Shown here piece by piece: positions 1-5,524 of a DNA stretch of 5,692 nt (its first letter is position 1; each line of letters begins with the position of its first letter). The notes under the pieces were generated by a model that was not told where the DNA came from, searched no databases, and was given only the letters and a program-made list of their open reading frames with translations. The DNA lies in contig QNAG01000186.1 in NCBI GenBank assembly GCA_003641415.1, positions 1-5,692 of the forward strand, read 5' to 3'. The stretch comes from Candidatus Zixiibacteriota bacterium. GTDB taxonomy: Bacteria > Zixibacteria > MSB-5A5 > GN15 > FEB-12. The position numbers and the translations under genes were made by a program.

Positions 1-430
1 GCCAGATATGAGCGTATGCTGCTCCCAGCTCTCTGCCTTTGACCAGAGGATTGTCCGCTGCCAGAAGGCTCAGAATAGTATATCCATCTCCGAGAAAGTG
101 TGTTCGGGCTCGGAAGAAATAGAAGAGCAGGCCAGACAAAACAACAAGGCTCAATGAGACCAGCAGGAATTTTCTCTCAGCATTTGGTTTCAAAGCCTCT
201 ACCGTTTGATTATTATCGCTTGGTTTCCAGATACAAATCAGTATGCCGGCCAGAACGCCAAGTCCGAGAACGGTCAACCTCATCCACAACGGGAAGTATG
301 CCCAATTATTAAAGCCCCATGTACGTGTCTCTGGAAAGAAAGACGCTACGAAAAACAAAAGTAGCATGAGGCAATACGCTGCTATACAGGTTATTGTCGG
401 GCGTGTTATATTGAAAAACCCTGTTCGCAT
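1..430 (-). CDS. Multi-spanning membrane protein, GT-C glycosyltransferase-like (C-terminus outside window)
   Basis: Translation on the minus strand from the ATG at 430-428 stays open for 143 codons to the window edge, so only the N-terminal part is seen. Three strongly hydrophobic segments lie at about residues 13-32, 45-67 and 88-106. A polar stretch (about 69-86) separates the second and third. After the third comes FRARTHFLGDGYTIL (106-120), with Asp115 in an LGDG motif. An acidic residue in an extracytoplasmic loop after an N-terminal helix is typical of GT-C enzymes that use lipid-linked sugars, and the family resemblance rests on this pattern only. The promoter is six bases upstream and there is no Shine-Dalgarno sequence, so translation may be leaderless; Met22 is a less likely alternative start. 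The membrane-protein call is firm; the glycosyltransferase call is tentative. Confidence 0.75.
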   Translation of the reverse strand, partial: MRTGFFNITRPTITCIAAYCLMLLLFFVASFFPETRTWGFNNWAYFPLWMRLTVLGLGVLAGILICIWKPSDNNQTVEALKPNAERKFLLVSLSLVVLSGLLFYFFRARTHFLGDGYTILSLLAADNPLVKGRELGAAYAHIW

Positions 431-436
431 ATAGTT

Positions 437-465
437 ATAATAGGGGATAAGGGGAGGACTGTCAA
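437..465 (-). promoter_or_regulatory. Sigma70-type promoter of the membrane-protein gene
   Basis: On the minus strand a perfect -35 box TTGACA (465-460) is followed by a 17-nt spacer and the -10 box TATTAT (442-437, five of six matches). Only AACTAT separates the -10 box from the ATG at 430. Transcription starting the usual 7 nt after the -10 box would begin at or within a base or two of the A of the start codon. Confidence 0.7.
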
Positions 466-614
466 ATCCTGTTAAGATGTGCCGGGGGTCTATCCTGTTG
501 TGGTGGATGATTGGGTGAGACCTGTATTTGAGCCCCAAGTAGTTTTGACTTGCTGTGTCTTATTTGAATTGGGTCGTTTCCATTTTGCTATCTATCCTGG
601 CTTCATTTATGCTT
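466..614. other. Intergenic stretch without recognised features
   Basis: This part of the 367-bp gap between the membrane-protein gene and the HPt gene holds no convincing gene, RNA or hairpin. A plus-strand reading frame (479-676) exists, but it begins with GTG without a ribosome site and runs into the repeat element, so I do not call it. Confidence 0.5.
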
Positions 615-732
615 CGCGTAGGCTGGGGGCTTGTCTCCTAGCGAATGTGCCGCAACCATTCCTATCACGCGCGTAGGCTGGGGGCTTGTCTCCCAGCATT
701 GGAACGGCGGACACAAGGCCCGCCGTTACGCG
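615..732 (+). repeat. Composite REP/BIME-like element 1 (three hairpin units)
   Basis: Three hairpins share a CTTGT loop. Unit 1 has arms at 622-629 and 635-642 (GCTGGGGG / CTCCTAGC). Unit 2 has arms at 677-684 and 690-697 (GCTGGGGG / CTCCCAGC). Unit 3 is on the minus strand with arms at 703-712 and 718-727, ten pairs including one G-T. Units 1 and 2 (615-642 and 670-697) are a 28-nt direct repeat with one mismatch and are preceded by GTAG. Between them is the 19-mer TGCCGCAACCATTCCTATC (648-666), which recurs exactly in element 2. The ends are CGCGTA and TACGCG, a 6-bp terminal inverted repeat. The orientation of units is forward, forward, reverse. GTAG at the 5' foot of a hairpin, with inverted pairing of units, is the hallmark of REP/BIME sequences recognised by RAYT transposases. 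The element sits 65 bp past the HPt stop codon and could also act as an mRNA 3' end structure. Confidence 0.85.
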
Positions 733-741
733 AATTGTGGT

Positions 742-783
742 TTGACGCTTCCGGTCGAAGGATTGACGACATAAGGATCGAAG
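742..783 (+). repeat. Imperfect short tandem repeat
   Basis: Two adjacent units of about 21 bp each read TTGACG, then a few variable bases, then GG(A)TCGAAG: TTGACG at 742 and 763, and TCGAAG at 755 and 778. It lies between repeat element 1 and the HPt stop codon. It is short and degenerate, and its function, if any, is unknown. Confidence 0.35.
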
Positions 784-797
784 AGGATAACCTTAGA

Positions 798-1151
798 TTA
801 TTTTTGCACGGTCGATGACTGTCTTGCCGTTATCTCTCGTTGGAGTTTCTGAATCTCCGGGAAAAGTTGCTCCAGGGTCTGCTGGGAGCCAACCATATCT
901 TTATTGCGTCCCATCATTTCCAGTTTCAGAGAAATATCCCAAATAATCTCAGCTCCGATATTGCCGGCTGCTCCCTTGAGAGTGTGTGCGGCGTACTCAA
1001 GCCCCTTGGCATCTTCAGTGTCGATTGCTTGTTTGATCTGTGATTCCAACTTCGGCAATTCCTCCAGAAAGAGATCAAGCAGTTCGCTGACTAACTCTGC
1101 ATCACCACCGGTTATAGACAGCGCTTTTTCATAATTCAATATCTGGTTCAT
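798..1151 (-). CDS. Stand-alone HPt (histidine phosphotransfer) protein
   Basis: This 117-residue protein is a single Hpt domain, a cytoplasmic four-helix bundle that shuttles phosphoryl groups between receiver domains. The signature AAHTLKGAAGNIGA spans residues 54-67; His56 is the predicted phospho-accepting residue, and Lys59, Gly60 and Gly63 are the usual surrounding residues. The N-terminal helices (FLEELPKLESQIKQAI, about 28-43) also match the family. The ATG lies 19 nt after the kinase stop codon on the same strand, with AGGAAAA (1165-1159) about 10 nt upstream as ribosome site, so both genes should be co-transcribed. The hybrid kinase ends in a receiver but lacks its own Hpt domain, and this protein most likely supplies that step. 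The final partner, a response regulator, is not in the window. No DNA-binding or catalytic domain is present. Confidence 0.93.
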   Translation of the reverse strand: MNQILNYEKALSITGGDAELVSELLDLFLEELPKLESQIKQAIDTEDAKGLEYAAHTLKGAAGNIGAEIIWDISLKLEMMGRNKDMVGSQQTLEQLFPEIQKLQREITARQSSTVQK

Positions 1152-1170
1152 AAATCAGTTTTCCTAAAGA

Positions 1171-4100
1171 TTAGCTTTTGACTACCTGTTCACTTTTAGA
1201 AGCATTACTGGTGTATTGCTCCAGGCATTCATAAAGCTTAGTCGGGCTAATTGGTTTGCTAATATAATCATCCATTCCACTTTCAAGGCATTTATCCCTG
1301 TCGCCTTCCATAGCATTAGCGGTCATGGCTATTATAGGAATATGTCCCCCGACTTCCATCTCTAGTTCTCTGATAGCCTGCGTTGTTTCAAATCCTCCAA
1401 GAACCGGCATCTGCACATCCATTAGAATGACGTCGAACTCACCGGTTGTGAAAGCATCAATTGCCTTCTGTCCGTTCTCAACAGCAGTAACTTTGTAACC
1501 TCGTTTGTTCAACAGTTTAACAGCCAGCATCTTATTGACAGCATTATCTTCGGCCAGAAGGACTTTTCCTCCAACAACTAGAGGTTTGTTCTTATCTTTG
1601 AGGTCCGATGAAATATCTTCGGAAGGCTCTTTCTCTGATGGCGTCTGCGGTTCAACAACCGATGATTCAATAGTGAAATGGATAGTTGTCCCGGGACCTC
1701 CAATACCGCTTGTGTTGGTTGGGCTCTCAATCCAAATATCCCCTCCCATCAACTGAACCAATTGCTTTGAAATTGTTGTTCCCAGACCGGTACCCCCATA
1801 TTTGCGTGTTGTGGAACTATCCGCCTGGGTGAAACTTTCAAAGATTGAATCAAGTTTATCCTGTGGGATACCTATCCCCGTATCTGATACGCTGAATCGC
1901 AACAAAGGTGAGTCTGAGCTGCTGTCGTAATCAACGCTGAGAGTAACCTGACCCTCATCAGTAAACTTGATAGAATTACCAATCAGGTTGACAAAAATCT
2001 GACTCAAACGGGTGGGATCACCGATAATTTGTTGAGGAACTGAGGATTCAACTTCGAAATTAAGTTCCAGGCCTTTCTCCTGCGCCCTGAAATTCAAAGG
2101 TTTGATTGTAGATTCAACAAATTCACGAATATCCAGAGGAATCATTTCCAGTTTCATTTGACCGGCTTCAATCTTGGAGAAATCAAGGATATCATTAATG
2201 ACTTGTAACAGGTGATCAGCAGAAACCTTAACCATCGTCAGGTACTCTTTCTGCTCATCAGTCAAGTCGGTATCCAGTGTGAGTCCGGTCATTCCTATAA
2301 TACCATTCATTGGAGTGCGAATCTCGTGACTCATGTTGGCCAGGAATTCGCTTTTTGCTTTAGCTGCTGTCTCAGCTTGATCTCTTGCAAGACCTATCTC
2401 TTCAACCAGTATTTTTAATTGATTAGCATTTTGTTCCTGGAATTCTTTAGCTATTCTCAAATCTTCTGCATACTTTTCCAATTCCCACTCTGATTGCTTG
2501 CGATCAGTAATATCACGAACCACTGCCTGCAACATCTGACGCTCTCCCAGATTCATTCGATTGAGCAACACCTCTGCAGGGAATGGTTTTTGGTTAGTGC
2601 GCTGGTGTATCCAGTCGAAACGAGTGCTACCTTCTTCCATAGCAATTTTCATGTGTTCCTGAGCAAGGGTCATTGAATCGCTGCCATCGGGTTGGTTTGG
2701 TGGTGAGAGTTCCGCCGGATGATAGGAGCAGAATTCTTTACGGGTCTTGCAACCAAACATTTCCAGTGTGGCGCTATTGCAGTCAAAGAAACCTTTTTCA
2801 TCCAGAAGCATAACGGCATCACTCGATGAATCATAAAGGGTTCGGAATTTTTTTTCACTCTCTCTAAGTTGTTCCTCAGCCAGTTTGTGTTTGGTGATGT
2901 CGGAAAAGATACCTTCAACCCCAAGGATATTCCCTTTCTTATCATGGTAATAATGACTACTTATCATGATTGTAATGGGAGTTCCATCTGACTTTTTTAG
3001 AATTAACTCTTTATTGTCAATTATACCTTCATTTCTCAATTCTTGAAGAAACGCTTCACGTTCTTCAGGAATCGCGTAGAACTCTTTAGCGATATTTCGT
3101 CCGATCATTTGATCAACTGAATCATAACCCAATAGTCTGGCGCCGGATGGACTAACCATAGCAAGATTGCCGTTGGTGTCGGTTCGGTAGAAAACGTCCT
3201 GGATATTCTCGAGAATTGTTTTGTACTCATCCTGTCTTTCCTGCAATGTTCGATTTAGTAGTATTGACCTGAACATAAAAATGATAGAAATGGTTAGTAA
3301 TGTAAAGATACCAAGTAACCAGTGCCAGTAGTTCCTTAGTACGTTTCGAAAAGTTACTCTCCCATAATTCTCATAGGGTCTCAAGCCGAGGGATTTCAGG
3401 CACTCATGTACCGGATGATAGTTAAGGGGAATCGTCCAACCGGCGCATCGTGCGGCTCTTGCGGCAGCGTTATCTGGGGGCATTGATATCAAAACGGCCG
3501 ATACCTTTTCGGCTATCTCTGTTGGAGTGTTTTTACACTTAGCGAAAGGCCACTCTGGATATATATCTGTAGAGTGCTTGAAAGGGAAATAGCAAGTGTG
3601 CTTATTGGTATGATCGTGCGCAAATACATAAAAGCTGTCCAAGCTGATTTTGCCGTCCATCGCCATGTGTTCGAGCGCATCTGTACGGACAGCGCCCGCA
3701 TCAACTTGTCCATCCCGTACTGCATAGACAACTGCATCATGGGTGCCACTAAAACTTAGGTTGGCAAAGTCCTCGTAGGGATCAATCCCGTGTTCTTTCA
3801 GTTCTCGCCAAACTGCCAACCATCCGCCAAGTGAAGTCTCATCGGCGGCCATAAAAGTTTTGTCTTTAAGGTCTTTCAGATGTTTCAAATCTTTACGATC
3901 TGCTCTGCAGATAATCACTCCGCCGTAAACCGTGTATCCTTTGCCCATTCGCAGATTTTTCAGTGTTGCGATCCGGCTTGTGCCATAAAGTGACTCAAAT
4001 GCCACATACATGGATGAATTCGTCAGGACAAAATCCACTTTTCCATTTTCAACTGCAGGTTCGATTTCTTTAAAGTTAAGCGGGATTATCGAGAAAGAGT

Positions 4101-4320
4101 ATCCTGGGATTTTGGCGGTTAGATATTCGGCAGTCGGGGTCCACTTCTCCAGACACCTTTCTACACCGCGTTTGGCTAAGACTCCGATTTTGCACTGCTT
4201 GTCGATGCTGTCAGCCGATACCGCCGATGACAGGACAACCAGAGATATAATAGAAATCACTAATACAAATGTTCTGATGTTTCTCAACATACTTTTCATT
4301 CCCGAATATGACTGCGACAC
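1171..4320 (-). CDS. Hybrid sensor histidine kinase with PhnD/TtrS-like periplasmic sensor
   Basis: The 1049-codon frame encodes, in order: a signal sequence (hydrophobic core about 17-33, then AVSA); a periplasmic PhnD-like ligand-binding domain (about 43-315, ending in GWTIPLNYHPVHECL, as in tetrathionate sensor TtrS relatives); one membrane helix (about 332-350); two PAS/PAC domains (about 363-480 and 486-608); a linker helix; HisKA with MSHEIRTP (phospho-accepting His665); HATPase with N box (Asn782), DTGIGI (813-818) and GGTGLGTTI (842-850); and a C-terminal receiver with Glu924/Asp925, phospho-accepting Asp968, Thr1000 and Lys1022. All catalytic residues are intact. The longest frame starts with GTG at 4320, but this has a poor ribosome site. 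ATG codons at residues 8 and 11 are better starts and leave a textbook signal peptide (MLRNIR then the hydrophobic core). The sensed ligand is unknown: homology to PhnD suggests a small oxyanion-like molecule, but that is inference. Seven cysteines lie in the periplasmic part. The output passes through the adjacent HPt protein. Confidence 0.95.
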   Translation of the reverse strand: MSQSYSGMKSMLRNIRTFVLVISIISLVVLSSAVSADSIDKQCKIGVLAKRGVERCLEKWTPTAEYLTAKIPGYSFSIIPLNFKEIEPAVENGKVDFVLTNSSMYVAFESLYGTSRIATLKNLRMGKGYTVYGGVIICRADRKDLKHLKDLKDKTFMAADETSLGGWLAVWRELKEHGIDPYEDFANLSFSGTHDAVVYAVRDGQVDAGAVRTDALEHMAMDGKISLDSFYVFAHDHTNKHTCYFPFKHSTDIYPEWPFAKCKNTPTEIAEKVSAVLISMPPDNAAARAARCAGWTIPLNYHPVHECLKSLGLRPYENYGRVTFRNVLRNYWHWLLGIFTLLTISIIFMFRSILLNRTLQERQDEYKTILENIQDVFYRTDTNGNLAMVSPSGARLLGYDSVDQMIGRNIAKEFYAIPEEREAFLQELRNEGIIDNKELILKKSDGTPITIMISSHYYHDKKGNILGVEGIFSDITKHKLAEEQLRESEKKFRTLYDSSSDAVMLLDEKGFFDCNSATLEMFGCKTRKEFCSYHPAELSPPNQPDGSDSMTLAQEHMKIAMEEGSTRFDWIHQRTNQKPFPAEVLLNRMNLGERQMLQAVVRDITDRKQSEWELEKYAEDLRIAKEFQEQNANQLKILVEEIGLARDQAETAAKAKSEFLANMSHEIRTPMNGIIGMTGLTLDTDLTDEQKEYLTMVKVSADHLLQVINDILDFSKIEAGQMKLEMIPLDIREFVESTIKPLNFRAQEKGLELNFEVESSVPQQIIGDPTRLSQIFVNLIGNSIKFTDEGQVTLSVDYDSSSDSPLLRFSVSDTGIGIPQDKLDSIFESFTQADSSTTRKYGGTGLGTTISKQLVQLMGGDIWIESPTNTSGIGGPGTTIHFTIESSVVEPQTPSEKEPSEDISSDLKDKNKPLVVGGKVLLAEDNAVNKMLAVKLLNKRGYKVTAVENGQKAIDAFTTGEFDVILMDVQMPVLGGFETTQAIRELEMEVGGHIPIIAMTANAMEGDRDKCLESGMDDYISKPISPTKLYECLEQYTSNASKSEQVVKS

Positions 4321-4346
4321 AAAAATCTTTCAATCTAAGGCAAGGC

Positions 4347-4374
4347 TATTACATTATTAATATTATCGGTAATA
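4347..4374. promoter_or_regulatory. AT-rich dyad upstream of the kinase gene
   Basis: Arms TATTAC (4347-4352) and GTAATA (4369-4374) are perfectly complementary and flank a second palindrome, TAATATTA (4358-4365), nearly at the same centre. The site lies in the presumed 5' leader, 27 bp before the GTG at 4320. It could be an operator or simply AT-rich sequence that pairs by chance. Confidence 0.3.
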
Positions 4375-4446
4375 TGAGCACTTGTCTTTCGCCTCTTATG
4401 TAGGACTACGAAAAGATTTTACGGGGGTATTGCTTTAGATTAGTAA

Positions 4447-4474
4447 AAGATAAGGCTACCTGGTTCTTTGTCAA
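4447..4474 (-). promoter_or_regulatory. Candidate sigma70 promoter of the kinase-HPt operon
   Basis: On the minus strand a perfect TTGACA (4474-4469) is followed by a 16-nt spacer and TATCTT (4452-4447, four of six matches to TATAAT). Transcription from here would give a leader of about 120 nt that includes the dyad at 4347-4374. The box lies just inside repeat element 2, between it and the kinase gene. Confidence 0.45.
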
Positions 4475-4486
4475 AAAGATACATGA

Positions 4487-4607
4487 GTAGGGTGGAACCC
4501 CTTGGCGGTTCCGCCATTGCTTATTGGTGTGACACAAGGCCGCACCCTACGGCGGGATAGGAATGGTTGCGGCATAGCCACTGGAGGACAAGCCACCAGC
4601 CTACGCG
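4487..4607 (-). repeat. Composite REP/BIME-like element 2 (inverted relative to element 1)
   Basis: Read on the minus strand, this has the same plan as element 1. Unit 1 has arms at 4600-4593 and 4587-4580 (GCTGGTGG / CCTCCAGT). The exact 19-mer TGCCGCAACCATTCCTATC follows (4574-4556) after the same 5-nt gap. Unit 2 has arms at 4546-4539 and 4533-4526 (GGTGCGGC / GTCACACC, one mismatch). Unit 3 is reversed, with plus-strand arms at 4491-4500 and 4506-4515. Loops are CTTGT, CTTGT and CTTGG. GTAG stands immediately 5' of each hairpin (4604-4601, 4550-4547 and 4487-4490). The first unit matches the element 1 unit at 24 of 28 positions, whereas the second and third differ strongly in stem sequence yet still fold. 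It lies between the promoter of the kinase and the end of the 116-aa gene. Confidence 0.85.
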
Positions 4608-4650
4608 GAACGTGAACGGCATCTTTTGGGACAACCTCCTAATCGACTAT

Positions 4651-4670
4651 AGAAAACCAACAGAGTTGGT
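4651..4670 (-). terminator. Rho-independent terminator of the 116-aa gene
   Basis: On the minus strand the arms ACCAAC (4670-4665) and GTTGGT (4661-4656) form a 6-bp stem with a TCT loop, followed directly by a T-rich tract (TTTTCT including the stem end). The hairpin begins at the last base of the TGA stop codon, so it would end the transcript right after the gene. The stem is short and only half G/C, so termination may be moderate. Confidence 0.55.
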
Positions 4671-5020
4671 CAGGAGGTGTGCTCGTCGAACTTGGTAAAG
4701 TACGTTTTCGATAGCTGGTAGGGAGTGAAATCCCCTTCCGCATTGCCCGGCTCAATGATTCCCATCTCTTCGGCGAAGTCGAAAATCTGCGTGATATCGG
4801 AGCGAGAACCCAACTTCAAATCTTTGTACTCCTCATCACCGGCAGACCATTGGCCCTCTTTTTTTCCCAGAGCGCCGATGTGTTCCTTGCACAAAGTATA
4901 CAGGAACTGCTGTATGGAATGCTGGTTGTGCGGATACCAATCAATCTTTGGCTGTGGCATAGGCATGGGCGCACCGAGAGTTATCTCGTACTTAAAATAC
5001 TTGTAACTTGCCGTATCCAT
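4670..5020 (-). CDS. Hypothetical 116-aa soluble protein
   Basis: I do not recognise this protein. It is hydrophilic, with no signal peptide, membrane segment or cysteine-rich motif (one Cys at residue 44). The N-terminal third is rich in Pro, Met and aromatic residues (LGAPMPMPQPKIDWYPHN, about 15-32). The middle (about 35-58) looks helical. The C-terminal part (ITQIFDFAEEMGIIEPGN, then YQLSKTYFTKF) could be a small helical or winged-helix-like unit, but this is a weak impression. The ATG at 5020 is the first possible start, because an in-frame TAG lies two codons upstream. No proper Shine-Dalgarno sequence precedes it. In its favour as a real gene are a candidate promoter with a palindromic spacer upstream and a terminator hairpin at its stop codon. 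Genes on both sides suggest it is a single-gene unit. Confidence 0.6.
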   Translation of the reverse strand: MDTASYKYFKYEITLGAPMPMPQPKIDWYPHNQHSIQQFLYTLCKEHIGALGKKEGQWSAGDEEYKDLKLGSRSDITQIFDFAEEMGIIEPGNAEGDFTPYQLSKTYFTKFDEHTS

Positions 5021-5094
5021 ACTCTATTTGTCGGTAATTTTGATTGTTTCCGCAACATAAACTTTCAGAGAAAACTGATCCTCCTAATTTCTAT

Positions 5095-5123
5095 GATATA
5101 ACACTATCTCAGTGTTTTGAAAA
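5095..5123 (-). promoter_or_regulatory. Candidate promoter with palindromic operator in the spacer
   Basis: On the minus strand TTTTCA (5123-5118) and TATATC (5100-5095) are separated by 17 nt. A perfect dyad, AACACT and AGTGTT around GAGAT (5116-5100), fills almost the whole spacer. That is a usual place for a repressor or activator site. Transcription would start near 5088, giving a leader of about 70 nt for the 116-aa gene. The promoter boxes match the consensus only moderately. Confidence 0.35.
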
Positions 5124-5155
5124 TATTGAGCACGTGGTGGCAATCACAAAACTGC

Positions 5156-5183
5156 TTGCCTTTTAAGGAGGACTGTTTATATT
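5156..5183 (+). promoter_or_regulatory. Weak candidate promoter of the tRNA gene
   Basis: TTGCCT (5156-5161) and TATATT (5178-5183, five of six matches) are 16 nt apart. This would start a transcript near 5190, leaving about 90 nt of leader before the tRNA to be removed by RNase P. TATAAA at 5193-5198 is an alternative -10 without a good -35. Confidence 0.3.
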
Positions 5184-5241
5184 CAAGCCGCTTATAAACC
5201 AGTACTGACTGAACGATCAGTAGTTAGGTTAGATAAGCAGA

Positions 5242-5259
5242 CAATGCATTTATGCATTG
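5242..5259. repeat. 18-bp palindrome before the tRNA
   Basis: Arms CAATGCAT (5242-5249) and ATGCATTG (5252-5259) are perfectly complementary with a two-base centre. It lies 19 bp upstream of the tRNA. A two-base centre is too tight for an RNA hairpin loop unless the inner pairs open, so a DNA-binding site is as likely as a processing structure. A second dyad, TACTGA / TCAGTA (5203-5222), lies 19 bp further upstream. Confidence 0.5.
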
Positions 5260-5278
5260 GCAAACATTTGATATTGAT

Positions 5279-5351
<73 letters not shown>

Positions 5352-5491
5352 TTCTTTTATGTAAGAACGAATTAGCGCGACTCCCTGAGAACGATATACT
5401 TGAAATAGGTGGGAAAGGAGGCGCGGAGGGCAGATTTTTCTGATTGCCTTCGGGGTGTGCTTAGAGTATCTTGAACTATGTCCAGTGCAAT

Positions 5492-5508
5492 TGCCGGATC
5501 AGCCGGCA
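5492..5508 (+). promoter_or_regulatory. Hairpin directly upstream of a ribosome binding site
   Basis: TGCCGG (5492-5497) and CCGGCA (5503-5508) form a perfect 6-bp G/C-rich stem with the loop ATCAG. The ribosome site GGAGG of the next gene begins only two bases later (5511). Such placement can affect access of ribosomes, or simply keep the site open. Confidence 0.4.
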
Positions 5509-5524
5509 TCGGAGGAATCCACCT

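Noticed and set aside
100..434. Plus-strand reading frames of 63-70 codons
   Set aside because: They lie opposite the minus-strand membrane protein, which has clear transmembrane segments and a strong promoter. The plus-strand translations are low in coding character and lack ribosome sites.
479..676. 65-codon plus-strand frame starting with GTG
   Set aside because: No ribosome site; it runs through the repeat element, and its C-terminal part is just translated repeat sequence.
615..697. Two near-identical 28-nt repeats separated by 27 nt, as in a minimal CRISPR array
   Set aside because: Only two copies occur, the intervening sequence is itself conserved in the second element, and the repeats belong to a GTAG hairpin family with a third inverted unit. 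No cas genes are present.
1505..4360. Several plus- and minus-strand frames of 60-116 codons within the kinase region
   Set aside because: They are antisense or out-of-frame shadows of the kinase, whose domains and catalytic motifs are continuous.
615..4607. Composite transposon formed by the two inverted elements
   Set aside because: The elements carry no transposase and end in imperfect 5-6 bp repeats. No target-site duplication is visible at their outer edges, so simple bracketing by dispersed intergenic repeats is the safer reading.
4725..5101. Plus-strand frames of 83-93 codons opposite the 116-aa gene
   Set aside because: No ribosome site and no promoter. The minus-strand frame has a better-supported promoter and terminator, although the choice is less certain here than elsewhere.
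5139..5164. GGCAA / TTGCC followed by TTTT as a plus-strand terminator
   Set aside because: A five-base stem with a 12-nt loop is weak, and there is no plus-strand gene upstream for it to end.
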